A stretch of DNA of 64,000 bases from contig OAPG01000005.1 of the NCBI GenBank assembly GCA_900208305.1, positions 310,001 through 374,000 on the forward strand. The letters run 5' to 3'. The notes beneath the pieces were generated by a model. It was not told the DNA's origin. It worked only from the letters and a program-made list of their open reading frames with translations, and did no database searches. The position numbers and the translations under genes are program-made. The stretch comes from Melanopsichium pennsylvanicum. Taxonomy: Eukaryota > Basidiomycota > Ustilaginomycetes > Ustilaginales. Below, piece after piece: positions 52,518 through 63,287 of the stretch. Numbering within the stretch: position 1 is the stretch's first letter; the number at the start of each line of letters is the position of its first letter.

Positions 52518-54557
52518 GGTGCAGAGCAAAGCTGTGGCCGTCGCAAAAGTTCAGCTTTGTAACTCAACGTTGCTACTCGTGCAGTGATCGGCTGCCAGTC
52601 AGGGTGATATTACGGCAGCTTGCTCGTCCTCTAATCTTACGATCGTTGTCGTTCAAAGCCTTGAGTAAATGCAGTCCAGGTCGAGGTGAAGGTTGGGGTC
52701 GAGAAGCGCCGAAATGGTAGTTGCTTAGACGGATGCAACACCAAATTTGCACGAAAGGTGGAGTAATGTAAGATCACGTGCAAATGTGAAAGGTGGTGGA
52801 CCCGATTCCCTCTGGACCCCCTTTTTGTAATGCTTACTCACTTAAATTGATCTCAAACATAAAAAATTAGAAGAATCAATTCCAAAAAATCGGGTAGATG
52901 GCTGCCACCGTCCACATGGCTTGAACACAGCTTGTTGAAACGAAATGCTGTGCTCTTCTGCTTGGCCTCCAGCTACTATTTGGGGTTGTCATATAACTGG
53001 AGACGCGTTGGCTTGTATCTCGTTGACAGCCTGACAGCCTGCTCCAGGCTCAGCTATGAAGATTCGAGAATCGTGATTGCACCGCAGCCCCTTGGGAATA
53101 TACTCAGAGAAGAACAGAGGATGCGTTCAGCTTTTTTTGATTTGTCAAGGGCATTGTGCCTCACTTTAGTTCACGCACGCTAGTGCGTGTCAAGCGTGTC
53201 AAAATCGAAAGCGAGTCGGGTCAACTACGAGCACGATATCCGGGATCAAAAGGACAAAAAGAGGGGGCTGCGACGTGCCGTGGGAGGGGCTAAGGCGTTG
53301 GTCGACCGATCTCGTGGTGGCGAAAAGAAAAACTCTGAAACCTGACATCTCGCAAACTTGAAAGCCATCCCTAAAATTCTGTATTCATCCACTACAAAGA
53401 CGACTTTAAATCTGACTACAAATCACGAGAATCGTTGCCCAAAATCCTCACGGCACAGGTGCGGCACATGCCCAATCAATGCAAGGTATCACGTCGACGT
53501 CAAACCAGCTTTCGAGACACTTCTGCGCGGCAGTCCACGGATTGGGTGGTACACTCGGACCTTCCTTTTTGTCATTCGCGATGCTCATGACAGGCTCCTG
53601 TTAAGATGTACATTACTCCTGTGCAGAAACTGAACGCACAGTACAGCGGCATAAAGGATCGAGATAAGACAAATGAAAAAAAGAGAAAAGGCCTTTGATC
53701 TTGTCCGTACTAGCGTAACTCTGCGCACCTCCTGCAGCAAGAGAGAAGCAAGCGCGCGTGCAACATCGTACTTTACCGTACTATAGAGTACTGTAGACTA
53801 AATTTCTGTTCTGCTCAGGAGACTGTCCCGTTCAGCTCTGAATCGGAGGACAGACCTGCAAAATGTTCTGATGGAACAAGAAAGGTAAAACCCCATTCAT
53901 CGCGGCTTCTCCCCTCGTCTGGTCGTACAAATCCAATCTCAAGTCAAGCTATCCCTATCTTTCGTCGCACTCATCATCGTTGTCTCTCCCTTCACTTTTG
54001 CTTGCCGTGATCCAATCCTTTTCACTTCCTTTTGTCCTTTCTCGCCATCATTCACAATTGCCCACCGCCCCGACTTGCCCCCACCTGTTCCACTGCTGCT
54101 TACTGCATCCCCCGTTTTGCGCTTGGGTCGCGCTCTCTTCATTTCGTTCTAAAGAACAGCTTGAGGCTGTGTCACCTTCTCATCGCCACCTTCTCAATAC
54201 GTACATTGACCTCATCTGCATCACTACTGCATCTTTGCTTCATAAAGCATCACTGTCCGACGTCATTAGATCTTGCTCCTTCCTCATCCACTTCAATCCC
54301 CGGCATCGCTTCAAAGTGACTTACTTCATCGAAGCACTCTTCCCCCAGACCTAACCTCAACTGATCGACTGGTTCCATCAACTATCTTACGTCTCCCCAA
54401 TCAACTCCCTTTTGCATTCGCTCTGGTCGCGGAATCGTTCATTATCCCCTCGCTCTGCACTCCGGTAGTCAAGGCTCTTAAAATTTTCCCGCCATCATCT
54501 TCGTCCCTATCGTATCTCCAGCGACTCTCACATTATCAACTTCTCACACCACACAAA
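52518..54557. other. Divergent spacer between Cdc5 and bZIP genes
   Basis: About 2 kb that must include both promoters. From 53.9 kb on the sequence turns CT-rich, the likely bZIP leader. A motif related to the intergenic family occurs at 53774-53805 (TACCGTACTATAG, then AGTACTGTAGACTAAATTT). The frame that continues upstream of the bZIP ATG is not supported as coding. Confidence 0.55.
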
Positions 54558-56588
54558 ATGATCAATTTTCCGCCTTCCTTCTCATCGCCTCCAGGCGCCT
54601 CATCTTTCTCGGCACCTTCGTCTTCTACCCAGGCACCATCTTGGGCTCCCGTAGAAATCTCTCAGCGTAGTGGCATGTCTCACGATTTGATCGACCCCAA
54701 TTCGGTCGGCTTCCAGTCAATGTTTACCAACCCCTTCTCTGGCCCCTTCCAACCAAGCGCCCTGATGCCTCCCGGCGTCGGCGTCTCCGCACCAATGCTC
54801 CTTCAGCCTGGCATGTATGCAGCTCAGGATCTCAACGGCTTTTGGAAGCCTAGTCCTTCTGGTCACATTGTCAAGACGGAGCCCGGAGCCGACTTGTTTG
54901 CTCCTCAGTTGGCTTCCGACTTTTCTACGTATAATGGCTCGCAGCCCATGATGTCGAGCATGAGCCTCCCCACATATGCGGCGCATGCGCCAGAGAGGAG
55001 CTTCACCTTTTCGGATGCCGAATCGCTCTGCTCGGTCGCGTCCCCAAGCTCAACCTCGGAGGCATCTTCCAGACCTGCATCGGCCAAAAGGGGCGCAAAG
55101 CGCAAGACATTGACGGACGTGTCGCTTGACTCTGTCTCGGCCATCGGCACCCCCGATGCCTCGAACTCAGCCAAGTCCAACAAAAAGGCTTCGAGGCAGG
55201 CCAGTCAGCGCCGTCCTCCCCCCTCGGCTTCTCACGTGACCGAGTCTGGCAAGCCATTCCCCGTCATTGACACCTCTGCCAAGCACTCGAGCCTCTTTGT
55301 TCCTCCTGACACTTCGGGTCTCACCAAACGTGAAGCGCGTCTCGTCAAGAACCGTGCTGCCGCGTTCCTATCGCGACAGCGTAAGCGCGAACAATTCGAA
55401 GAGATGGAGATCAAGTGCAAGGGCATCTCGATGCTTGTGTGGCGCATGTGGGAGGCCATCGCTGGTTCTGATGCTGGTGTTGACCTTGTTGACTCGACTC
55501 CACTCGCCTCTGTACTGGCTAATGAAGACCCAGTGGCTCGTCTCTGTCTCGAAGAGGTGATTTCAAAGAAGGGTGCTTCTATCGCACCTACTGCCGACGA
55601 AATCGAAGGAACGCCCGCTCCCGAGAGTCAGGTTGTATGCCGCCCTTCCACTGGTCTTGCTTCTGCTGCTCAGCCCTTCACCGACGCTGCTTTTGCCGAG
55701 CTCGAGCGTGCTCGATCCGATCTCGCTGCTTCACTGCAGCGTGAGTCAGAGCTTGCCGCCCAACTCGACGCAATTCGCACGAGCGTTGCGACCGCCCAGG
55801 CTTCCGTGACCACCGACGCCATGCCTGTCGCAGACTTTGACGGCTCACAGGATTGGAAGAATGCCGTTTTGAATGTCGACGCTCCCCATTCCGGTCTCAC
55901 TCTACCTTTTAGGGGCGTACAGGGCGCTGAGCTACCCTTGTTTGCGCCCGAGTCGCCTATGTCCAAGTTCACCACGGCAGATGCAACCCATGCCGGCATG
56001 ATGCTTGACGCTTCTCACGGCGGCTTCGATCTGTCGAAAACTCCGACGTTGTCCATGTTTTCGGAGAATGCTTTACGCAACCGTTCTGCTCAAAAGTCCA
56101 TCAACGACAAGGCTGCTGGAGGAATGGGTCTCGGTCTGGACTACCGGCTCCCATGTGCTTCCACTCCTTCTTCGCCATCCACAGCATCTTCATCCTCCAT
56201 GGAGAGCCGCCTGTCTCGACATAGTTGGTCAATGTCGAACGATGGCGCGGGCAGAGCGCCCAGCACCCTTGCTACCATCTTGCTTCTTGCTAGTATGTCA
56301 CTCATGGGTGTCGGCTCTGCTGCGCACGAGCTGCCTGCGACCGAGGCTTCCTTCGCGGCCCCACGCAAGGAAGCGCGCGTCGGACGAAAGACCGCTGGAA
56401 CCAGAGCGCTGACTCGCGCAACACCCGCAATTTCCCGCGACAATGCCGGTCAGCCTTCTTCTCACCTGTCCGACGACGATCTCCTCATGGAGATGGGCCT
56501 CGACTCGGCTTCTCTCTCCGACGAGGGTGACGAAGATGTCGAGGTCCCTATGCAGGCCGAGTCGGCAAACGCTATTGCTTGCGCATAA
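54558..56588 (+). CDS. bZIP transcription factor with C-terminal hydrophobic segment
   Basis: Sequence-specific regulator of 676 aa; ATG at 54558 (MINFPPSFSS) in an ACAAAATG context after a CT-rich leader. The basic region is residues 256-278 (TKREARLVKNRAAAFLSRQRK), with the N-x7-R signature at Asn265 and Arg273, of the ATF6/CREB3/plant bZIP28-like or Hac1-like kind. The zipper behind it is short and poor in leucine. Residues 570-589 (TLATILLLASMSLMGVGSAA) are hydrophobic enough for a membrane span. After it come RALT (616-619) and an acidic end (SDDDLLMEMGLDSAS...). Membrane tethering is possible, but the acidic end may instead be an activation domain. An assignment to a named smut factor (for example the Hac1-like Cib1) is not made. 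Confidence 0.8.
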   Translation: MINFPPSFSSPPGASSFSAPSSSTQAPSWAPVEISQRSGMSHDLIDPNSVGFQSMFTNPFSGPFQPSALMPPGVGVSAPMLLQPGMYAAQDLNGFWKPSPSGHIVKTEPGADLFAPQLASDFSTYNGSQPMMSSMSLPTYAAHAPERSFTFSDAESLCSVASPSSTSEASSRPASAKRGAKRKTLTDVSLDSVSAIGTPDASNSAKSNKKASRQASQRRPPPSASHVTESGKPFPVIDTSAKHSSLFVPPDTSGLTKREARLVKNRAAAFLSRQRKREQFEEMEIKCKGISMLVWRMWEAIAGSDAGVDLVDSTPLASVLANEDPVARLCLEEVISKKGASIAPTADEIEGTPAPESQVVCRPSTGLASAAQPFTDAAFAELERARSDLAASLQRESELAAQLDAIRTSVATAQASVTTDAMPVADFDGSQDWKNAVLNVDAPHSGLTLPFRGVQGAELPLFAPESPMSKFTTADATHAGMMLDASHGGFDLSKTPTLSMFSENALRNRSAQKSINDKAAGGMGLGLDYRLPCASTPSSPSTASSSSMESRLSRHSWSMSNDGAGRAPSTLATILLLASMSLMGVGSAAHELPATEASFAAPRKEARVGRKTAGTRALTRATPAISRDNAGQPSSHLSDDDLLMEMGLDSASLSDEGDEDVEVPMQAESANAIACA

Positions 56589-57692
56589 GCCTGGATCTCC
56601 TTTCTCTTTATGACAAAGCGTACTCTCGCTCTTAACGACAGAATTCTGATTCTGAATCACGACCAAGATCCTCTGTATCATGACCTTGCATCTTTCTCTC
56701 TCATTTGCCTCGCACACATCTCTCGTCCGTTTCGCCACTGTATTCTGACCTGGCTCTTCCCGTGCATACACGCTCAAGCCTCTTACAATTTCGCGCCATT
56801 CGACTTAAGCTGTGAACCCCCCACGCGCTCAATAGCCTCTCAGAGCTGGCCTCTGGGGTCTGATGATCACGCGTACACGGGACACACTCAAAGTCGCTGG
56901 TCAAGCTTACTTTCGACTTCTCCTTCACACTCGACCTAAACCTCTACCCTTTCCTTTACACGGGTATCGATCGGGCAGGTCTGTTTTCCCATGTCATCCC
57001 TCTCATCAACACATGGCAGATTGTTTCTTTCTTTTTTGTAGATCGGTTCACTTATTTCTTGTTCCTTGTCGTGATGCATTGCAAGCCTCCTTTTCTCAAA
57101 CCTCATTTTTTGTGGAAGACCGACTGCCGTCAAAAAAATGGGATGAGAAGTTGATTGCGAATGTCGCTCGCTCATCATGCCATGCTTGCCGATATTGCTC
57201 GCCATCAAGACGGTTGCTCTTGATCATATGGAGGCCCCTTTAAGTTTTCGCTTTGCGTCTTGTCTGGACTTGTGTGCTCAGTGAGCTCGCATGGCTTGAT
57301 CTCTGTTGAGTCCTTTTCATATGCGCTGCTGCAAGCAAGTTTACGATTCCTCTTTTTTTTTGATGACGAATGTCAAGCAAGGCCAAGCCTTTGGTTTTGC
57401 ACACATGCCCTACGATCTGGCGATGTCACTCTCGTCGTTTCTCGCTTTGCACAAGAGAGTGGTCGAGCTATTTGCTCTCGAGCGTTCATCACTGCAAAGG
57501 CTTTGACAATGCGGACGTTAAAGAATCGCCTCTGCTGTGCACACACCGCCTCAACTAGACAAAATCACGGAAGCTTACAAGCACTTTCTTCTTGATCAGG
57601 ATTGATGGTTTCATCAGAAAGCTCACCGATTAGAGTATCTTAAAAGTGATTCGTACACAGCTCAGCGTTGCCACCAAGGACTAAGTTAAAAT
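56589..57692. other. Convergent 3' flanks of bZIP and Uso1 genes
   Basis: About 1.1 kb between converging genes. Pyrimidine-rich on the plus strand; the long size suggests a long bZIP 3' UTR. No gene seen. Confidence 0.55.
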
Positions 57693-60600
57693 TTAGGCAT
57701 CGCCATCGCCCTCACCGTCGTCGTCGTCATCATCATCATCTTCATCTTCACTGACTTGTTCTCCCTTTTCGCGCAACTTGGCCTTGTCCTTCTTTCTCTT
57801 TTGAGTGAGCTCCTCGAGCAACACGAGCAAGTCTTCGTTCTCCTTGGAAATCTCTTCCTTTTCCTTCTTCAACTTTTCCAATTCTTCGGTTGACGATGAC
57901 GCCGACGACTTATCGTTCTTGCCATCCTTTTTACCCGTATCCTTTGCTGAACTACCGGCAGCGGCGGCAGTTTCCAAACTCTTGACCTTCTTTTCAAGCT
58001 CCGCTTTCTCTGTCGTCAGCTTGTCAAGATCCGCGACCTTTGATTCAAGAATCTTTTTCTCCTCCTGAACTTTGGACAGCTCCTTGAGCTTGGCCTCGAG
58101 CTCAACCTTGTCCTTGGACATCTTTTCAAGGTTCTTGACCTTCTTTTCCAGCTCAACCTTTTCCTTGGACACCTTGTCCAAGTCTTTGAGCTTCTTTTCA
58201 AGGTCGATCCTTTCCTTGCCAAGCTTGTCAAGGTCCTTGACTTTCTTCACAAGCTCGGCATTGTCCTTGGTGAGCTTGTCATGGTTTCTGAGCTTGGCTT
58301 CGAGCTCCTCCTTCTCCTTGACGAGCTTTTCGTGGTCTCTGAGCTGCTTCTCCAGGTCACCCTTCTCTTTTGTCACCTTGTCAAGGTCTTTGAGTTTGGT
58401 CTCAAGTTCCTTCTTCTCCGACGTGAGCTTCTCAAGATTCTTAACCTTTGTTTCGAGCTCGGACTTCTCGTTCTGCAGCATTTTCAACTGCTTCGCCTGC
58501 TCTACATCCTTGCTCATGTCAATCTTGTTGGGACTCTCGATTCGCTTTTCGAGCTCAGCAACTTTGTCCTGCAGATCTTGCTTCTCCCGTGCTGCACCCT
58601 GCAGTTTCTTGACCTGCGCATTCGCCTTCTCCATCTCACCCGAAACCTCAGCCAAGCGAGACGCACTAGCCTCGAGGTCAGCCTTCTCCTTCAAAGCTGC
58701 GTCAAGTTTAGCTTGAATTTCCTTGACCTGCTCCGCCGAATCACTATCGGCATTGAAAATTGTAGCTGTGTTCTCGCCAGAAGCGCCCGATTCGAGGGTG
58801 GAAAGCTTTGCCTGAAGCTCATCGATCTTTTCCGCGCGCTGAGTAGCAAGCTCTCGAGCTTCGAGCAGATCCTTCATGGCAACCCCTGAGGCTCCACTCC
58901 CGCCTTCGGAGCCGGAAGAGGCAATCAGGTCGTCATGCTTCTTCTTCAGATCATCATGAGTCTTTTGCAGCGCAGCAAACTCTTTCTGACTCGGCTTGCC
59001 AGCAGAGATCCTCGCCATCTCGGACGTGAGGTGAAGCACCTTGCCATTGACCTCTTCTTCCTTCGCCTGAGATTCGGCGAGTTGGGTCGACAAAGCATCG
59101 TGCTTGGCTTGGAGATCGGCAACTGCAGCAGCATGGGACGATTTGAGCTGTTCGAGTTCGGTTTGAGCCGCTTCGAGCTGCGGAGCGTGCATCTCGATTG
59201 CCTCGTTGGCAGCACCGAGTTGGGTTCTGAGATCTTCAACCTCCTTGGCGTGGAAAGTGGTGAGCTCTTCAACGCGTTTCTCCAGCACTTCGATCTCTCT
59301 GGCCTGCTTAGCTACAGTATCGCGCAAGGCTTCCGCCTGACGCTGTGCATCCAGCAGTTCTGCTGGGAGCGCAGCTTCTTTGGCAGAAGAAGAGGCTGGA
59401 TCGATGGTTATAGACTTGGTGATCAAGGTGTAGTTGGCACGCCAAAACTCGACGAAAGTCCAATCGAACCACAAGCCTGCACGGCGACGTTTGGAAAGAT
59501 GTCCGAGACCGTTCACCTCAAGATCTTTGTCCTGAGCTTCTTCGTCTGCTTTTTCCTTGTCATCTTCTTTCTTTGCATCAGGAGCGGGCTTGTTAGGGTC
59601 GGATGCGGCGGCAGCGGCAGTGGCGGCAGCTGCAGCAGCAGCGGCCTTGGCCTCAGCGATCTGCTTTGCGCGGAGCTCATCGGTCTCTGTTTGCTCTTCC
59701 ACGGCAATGAGTCGTTCGAGAACGTCAGGAGTGACCTCTATGAAACGCACATCGTCCCCAACCCGGTTGATCCTCACGGCAAACTGGTCCGCTCCAATCC
59801 TCGATTGCAAAATCGGATGCATGGTCGCCCTAGTCACCGCGGCCTTTCCTGGGTCCGTATCGAACTCGTACGCGACCCCGAGCAAGAATGCTGCCAGGCC
59901 TTGAATAAGTGGGTCTACACCTGATGACTGGGCTACAGGCTGAACCACAGCTTGCAGCGTGGCCGACTCTGAGAGGAAATCTCGGACACTGAGCGGCGAT
60001 TCGTGCAACCAGACAGAGAGGAGGACAAGATAGCCCACCATGATGCGTGTCCAGTCTGCAGCGGAGAAAGACTTGGACGAGACGGTGGCACCCATTGCTG
60101 TGGCGCGTTCTTTCCGGACGGCATCAGCCAATTCACGTTCGCTGAGTGTGAGGTTGCCAACAATGACCTGGATCAAGGATGACGGGGCGTCGTCGTCCTC
60201 GTCCTCGTCGTCGGAGTCATCACCTGAGGTCTCAGGGCGCGTGTACCTGATGATGGAACCATCAGGATTGATGGCGATAGACCGAGCGGCGGCTTTGGCG
60301 GTCTCAGACCCCCGCACAAGATAGGAGAAGAGCATTGAAGAGACCAGGTGTTTATACGCGTCGCCAGATTCAAATGTGGCTTGAGAGGAAGGATTTTGGG
60401 TGATACCTTCGAGTAGGACTTTACCTGCAGGCGAGGTCTCGGTCTCGGTCTTGCCGTCCGCTTCGGGCGCCATACCGTAGATGAGGGCCAGACGGGCATC
60501 AACGTTGTCTCTCACGTAAGCACGGAAGCAGGCGATGGCGGCGCCTCTCAATCCAAGTCCACCTTTTGCGCCGGAGGAGCCAATGGCTGTCTCAACCAGG

Positions 60601-61952
60601 CACACTACCGCGGGTCGAGGTTCGAGACGAGTGAAAGAGGGTTCTGCAGAAGCGGCGTAGGCAGTATCCTGGGGTTGATCCTGCTCTCCCTCTTGATCCC
60701 CTGCATCCTCGGGTTTGGGATGATGCACAGCCTTGATCGGCTGGACGAGCAGTGTCGAGAGCAGATCTTGGTTGGCCCTTGAAGCCTGCATCACCAACGC
60801 CGATACGTGCAAAGCCTGCGCTTTGAGACTAGCAGGAGCAGTCGACGCGAGTGACAAGTCGAGCAAGCACTTTGTCATGCCGCACTGCAGGAGCGCACTT
60901 TGATTTGCGCGTCTACCCTCTCCCTGACCGCCGATCAACAGTCCGGCAATGTCGAGCACGATCTTGGCATTGACGACCTTCTGATGGTCCCAATCCTGGA
61001 AACAAAAAGCCTCGAGCTGTCGAGCGTACTCGTGTTCAGCGTGCTTCGATGTGAACTCGTTGTTAGACGGTCCGGGTGGGAAGAAGAGGAGAGGTGCGAG
61101 CATTGGGATGGAGAGGGTCTCGCGGAAGTAGTTTTGGTTGGAGACATTGTACCGCAGGAGTGCTTCAAGGCCTTCAAGGGCGTCTTGGACAACGACACCG
61201 CCTTCGATGCGACCTTCTGCAGCACACACGTCAAGGAGTTTTTCGAATGCACCTTCGAACGCGACAAGTTTCTGAATGTCTGCGTTCCCATAGACGAGGT
61301 GGGGAAGGAGGAGGAGAGCTTCGTTGCGCACGATCTCTGATGATGATCCGGCTCCTTCCGCAAGACATTCAAGGATGGCGCCGCATCCACCTGGTGCTAC
61401 GAGAACATGGTCTTGGACTTTGTGAGGGCGGTTGCGGAGAAGCGAGCCGAGAAGCTGGAGCGAGGCGAAACGAGTGTAGAAGGCACGATCGGGTGCAAGA
61501 AGCGGAAGGAGGCAATGTAGCGGCTGTGGTTCGTGCAAGAAGATGTCGGTGTGCTGTAATCCTGAAGGTGAGCCGCTCTCTTGGTGCTTTCTCTTCTGCG
61601 CTTGTGCTTGACCCTGAGCAGATGCCTGTGCAGCTTCTGGAGACTGCACTTCACAGAGGGTGATGCAGCATTCGATCAGAGCTCTCGCGATATCTTCGTC
61701 TTTGACATCCCTCTGAAGGGAGACGAGCAAGGCAGGAAGTGCATGTTCACCGACGGCCCTGTTGTGATCCCTGCTGAGACCCTTGAGTGCAAGCACAGCT
61801 GCTCGTCGATCCTCGATGGAGAGCTGGTTCTCGTCAGCTTTAGAGAGTCGATCTGCAAGAGTTTGAATGGTGTTAATAGCAGACTGATTGCCTCCGCCAG
61901 GCTTGGACAGATTTGAATATTGCTGCCGGAGGATGTTAAAGCCGTGCAACAT
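57693..61952 (-). CDS. USO1: Uso1/p115 vesicle tethering factor
   Basis: Golgi-side tether that captures ER-derived COPII vesicles, working with Ypt1. ATG at 61952 gives 1,419 aa. The head (about 1-760) has armadillo-like repeats, starting NTIQTLADRLSKA...SIEDRRAAVLALKGLSR as in p115/Uso1, and includes an acidic insertion (SGDDSDDEDEDDDAPSS). A basic/Ala linker leads to a coiled-coil tail from about 880 to 1390. Residues 1166-1318 are nine tandem 17-residue units (DNA 58457-57999). The extreme C-terminus is acidic (EDEDDDDDDD...), as in p115 and Uso1. Intronless. Confidence 0.93.
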   Translation of the reverse strand: MLHGFNILRQQYSNLSKPGGGNQSAINTIQTLADRLSKADENQLSIEDRRAAVLALKGLSRDHNRAVGEHALPALLVSLQRDVKDEDIARALIECCITLCEVQSPEAAQASAQGQAQAQKRKHQESGSPSGLQHTDIFLHEPQPLHCLLPLLAPDRAFYTRFASLQLLGSLLRNRPHKVQDHVLVAPGGCGAILECLAEGAGSSSEIVRNEALLLLPHLVYGNADIQKLVAFEGAFEKLLDVCAAEGRIEGGVVVQDALEGLEALLRYNVSNQNYFRETLSIPMLAPLLFFPPGPSNNEFTSKHAEHEYARQLEAFCFQDWDHQKVVNAKIVLDIAGLLIGGQGEGRRANQSALLQCGMTKCLLDLSLASTAPASLKAQALHVSALVMQASRANQDLLSTLLVQPIKAVHHPKPEDAGDQEGEQDQPQDTAYAASAEPSFTRLEPRPAVVCLVETAIGSSGAKGGLGLRGAAIACFRAYVRDNVDARLALIYGMAPEADGKTETETSPAGKVLLEGITQNPSSQATFESGDAYKHLVSSMLFSYLVRGSETAKAAARSIAINPDGSIIRYTRPETSGDDSDDEDEDDDAPSSLIQVIVGNLTLSERELADAVRKERATAMGATVSSKSFSAADWTRIMVGYLVLLSVWLHESPLSVRDFLSESATLQAVVQPVAQSSGVDPLIQGLAAFLLGVAYEFDTDPGKAAVTRATMHPILQSRIGADQFAVRINRVGDDVRFIEVTPDVLERLIAVEEQTETDELRAKQIAEAKAAAAAAAATAAAAASDPNKPAPDAKKEDDKEKADEEAQDKDLEVNGLGHLSKRRRAGLWFDWTFVEFWRANYTLITKSITIDPASSSAKEAALPAELLDAQRQAEALRDTVAKQAREIEVLEKRVEELTTFHAKEVEDLRTQLGAANEAIEMHAPQLEAAQTELEQLKSSHAAAVADLQAKHDALSTQLAESQAKEEEVNGKVLHLTSEMARISAGKPSQKEFAALQKTHDDLKKKHDDLIASSGSEGGSGASGVAMKDLLEARELATQRAEKIDELQAKLSTLESGASGENTATIFNADSDSAEQVKEIQAKLDAALKEKADLEASASRLAEVSGEMEKANAQVKKLQGAAREKQDLQDKVAELEKRIESPNKIDMSKDVEQAKQLKMLQNEKSELETKVKNLEKLTSEKKELETKLKDLDKVTKEKGDLEKQLRDHEKLVKEKEELEAKLRNHDKLTKDNAELVKKVKDLDKLGKERIDLEKKLKDLDKVSKEKVELEKKVKNLEKMSKDKVELEAKLKELSKVQEEKKILESKVADLDKLTTEKAELEKKVKSLETAAAAGSSAKDTGKKDGKNDKSSASSSTEELEKLKKEKEEISKENEDLLVLLEELTQKRKKDKAKLREKGEQVSEDEDDDDDDDDGEGDGDA
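57999..58457 (-). repeat. Nine 51-bp coding tandem repeats in Uso1
   Basis: Units of exactly 17 codons with consensus LExK(V/L)KxL(E/D)KLxKEKxE, nine in a row; a degenerate unit precedes (DVEQAKQLKMLQNEKSE) and a partial one follows (LEKKVKSLE). Lengths never change, while residues diverge. Confidence 0.93.
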
Positions 61953-62518
61953 GATGAAAGAGGGGCCCTAAAAAAGGGGGATATCAGCTGACGAGGAGCC
62001 TTGGGATGGGCAAAAATGCGATAATCGGAAGAAAAGGGAATGGTGGGTTGGTAGTGGCAATGGTGATGGTGAAGAAGATGATGATATTACGACGATGTCG
62101 GATGTTGAAGAGAGAACAGTTGATATAATCTGGCAGGTTGAAAGGGTGAATAGGTCGCAGATGCTTCGTGCACGGCTCCTCACGGAGAGGGCGCGTGGAT
62201 ACCCAATCTTAGAAATCGGGGTTACGTGTGTAACCCGATTCATTTATATACCACGTTCCAGATCCGACCATGTCTACGGGGCAACCAGTACACATAACAT
62301 TCACGCAAAGCTTGACTTTTGAATCAATACATTTGAAGAATCGATCCTCAACAAACACATGATTCATGAGCGGAGGAGATGAAACTGTGTGCAAGTTTGG
62401 ACTAGCGGGGTCAGATTATGAACAGAGACGATCACGACAGATGCAAATGAGAACCGAAACAGATTTTAGAGAACAACCGAGCACGAACCACAACCGCATT
62501 TTACAGATTGAAGAGTTT
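61953..62518. other. Uso1 promoter and 3' flank of the NTF2-like gene
   Basis: About 570 bp between two minus-strand genes. The stretch next to the Uso1 start is pyrimidine-rich on the minus strand (61.96-62.10 kb). No gene seen. Confidence 0.55.
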
Positions 62519-63287
62519 TCAGAACTCCATATCGTTGGTCCCTGTGCTCTGAGCTGGTGAGCCAGGCACGATGGCTTGTCTCAATCCAGATCTGTTGGCA
62601 AATAGTGCTGTGGGCTTGCCCTTCATGTGGTGCTTCTTCTTTGCGAGGTTGAGCTTGGACGATACTGGGCTCATGTGCGCGTCGGTGGGCGAGTAGAAGC
62701 TGTTTGCTGCTGCTGCTCGCGCGGCGAGTGGCGCGGTGGCCTTGCGGTGACCTTCCTCTTCTGTAAAGGAAGAGATTTTGCCATCCAGAATTTTGCGCTT
62801 GATGACCACCAGTGAGTGGATAGTCTTGACCGCCTCACCAGAGTCGGAAGAGAGACTGAGCATGTGGTCGAGCACAATGGTGCGTTGAGGGAGCGACTCG
62901 GGAGTGACAAGCAGGCGCTGACGAAGGGTGCGCGTGGTGTAGGGAGCGAGAAGCTCGGCAAATTTAGATTTGATACCGCTGGGGCCAACGACTACGTCGC
63001 CGGTGGGCAGAGTGAGGATGGCTTCGTTGGCAAAGATGGAGAAGCACTCATCGCTGGGAGTGGCAGATGTGTAGAGCTGTTGTGTCAAAGAGGATAGAGG
63101 AAAAGCTTTGGTCAGCTCTCGATCATCTCAATATGAGAATTTTAGATGAGTTTGCATGAGGACTTACTTCTAGGAGAGACTGGAGGAGGTTAGCTTCGTC
63201 ATCCTTGGGCTGGCGCTCTGGAAGGAGCTTTGAGTGCTCGGGTGCGAGACCGGCTGCGTTGAGTCTTTTGCTGGATGCGTGGAACAT
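62519..63287 (-). CDS. Small NTF2/SnoaL-like domain protein of unknown function
   Basis: Exons 63287-63168 (40 codons from ATG MFHASSKRLN) and 63076-62519 join across a 91-bp phase-0 intron (GTAAGT...ACACAACAG, with GCTGAC upstream), giving 225 aa. The joined sequence LLQSLLELYTSATPSDECFSIF...ILTLPTGDVVVGPSGIKSKF has the layout of NTF2-like folds: an initial helix, a short FANEAIL strand, a gly-rich turn and later strands (LRQRLLVTP, RTIVLDHMLSLSS, AVKTIHSLVVIKRKI). A basic tail follows (NLAKKKHHMKGKP). I do not recognise a named family; the fold call is a guess from pattern. The exon structure is well supported by splice signals. Confidence 0.6.

Noticed and set aside
54273..54557. Upstream extension of the bZIP frame
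   Set aside because: CT-rich leader sequence that stays open by chance; the ATG at 54558 has a good context.
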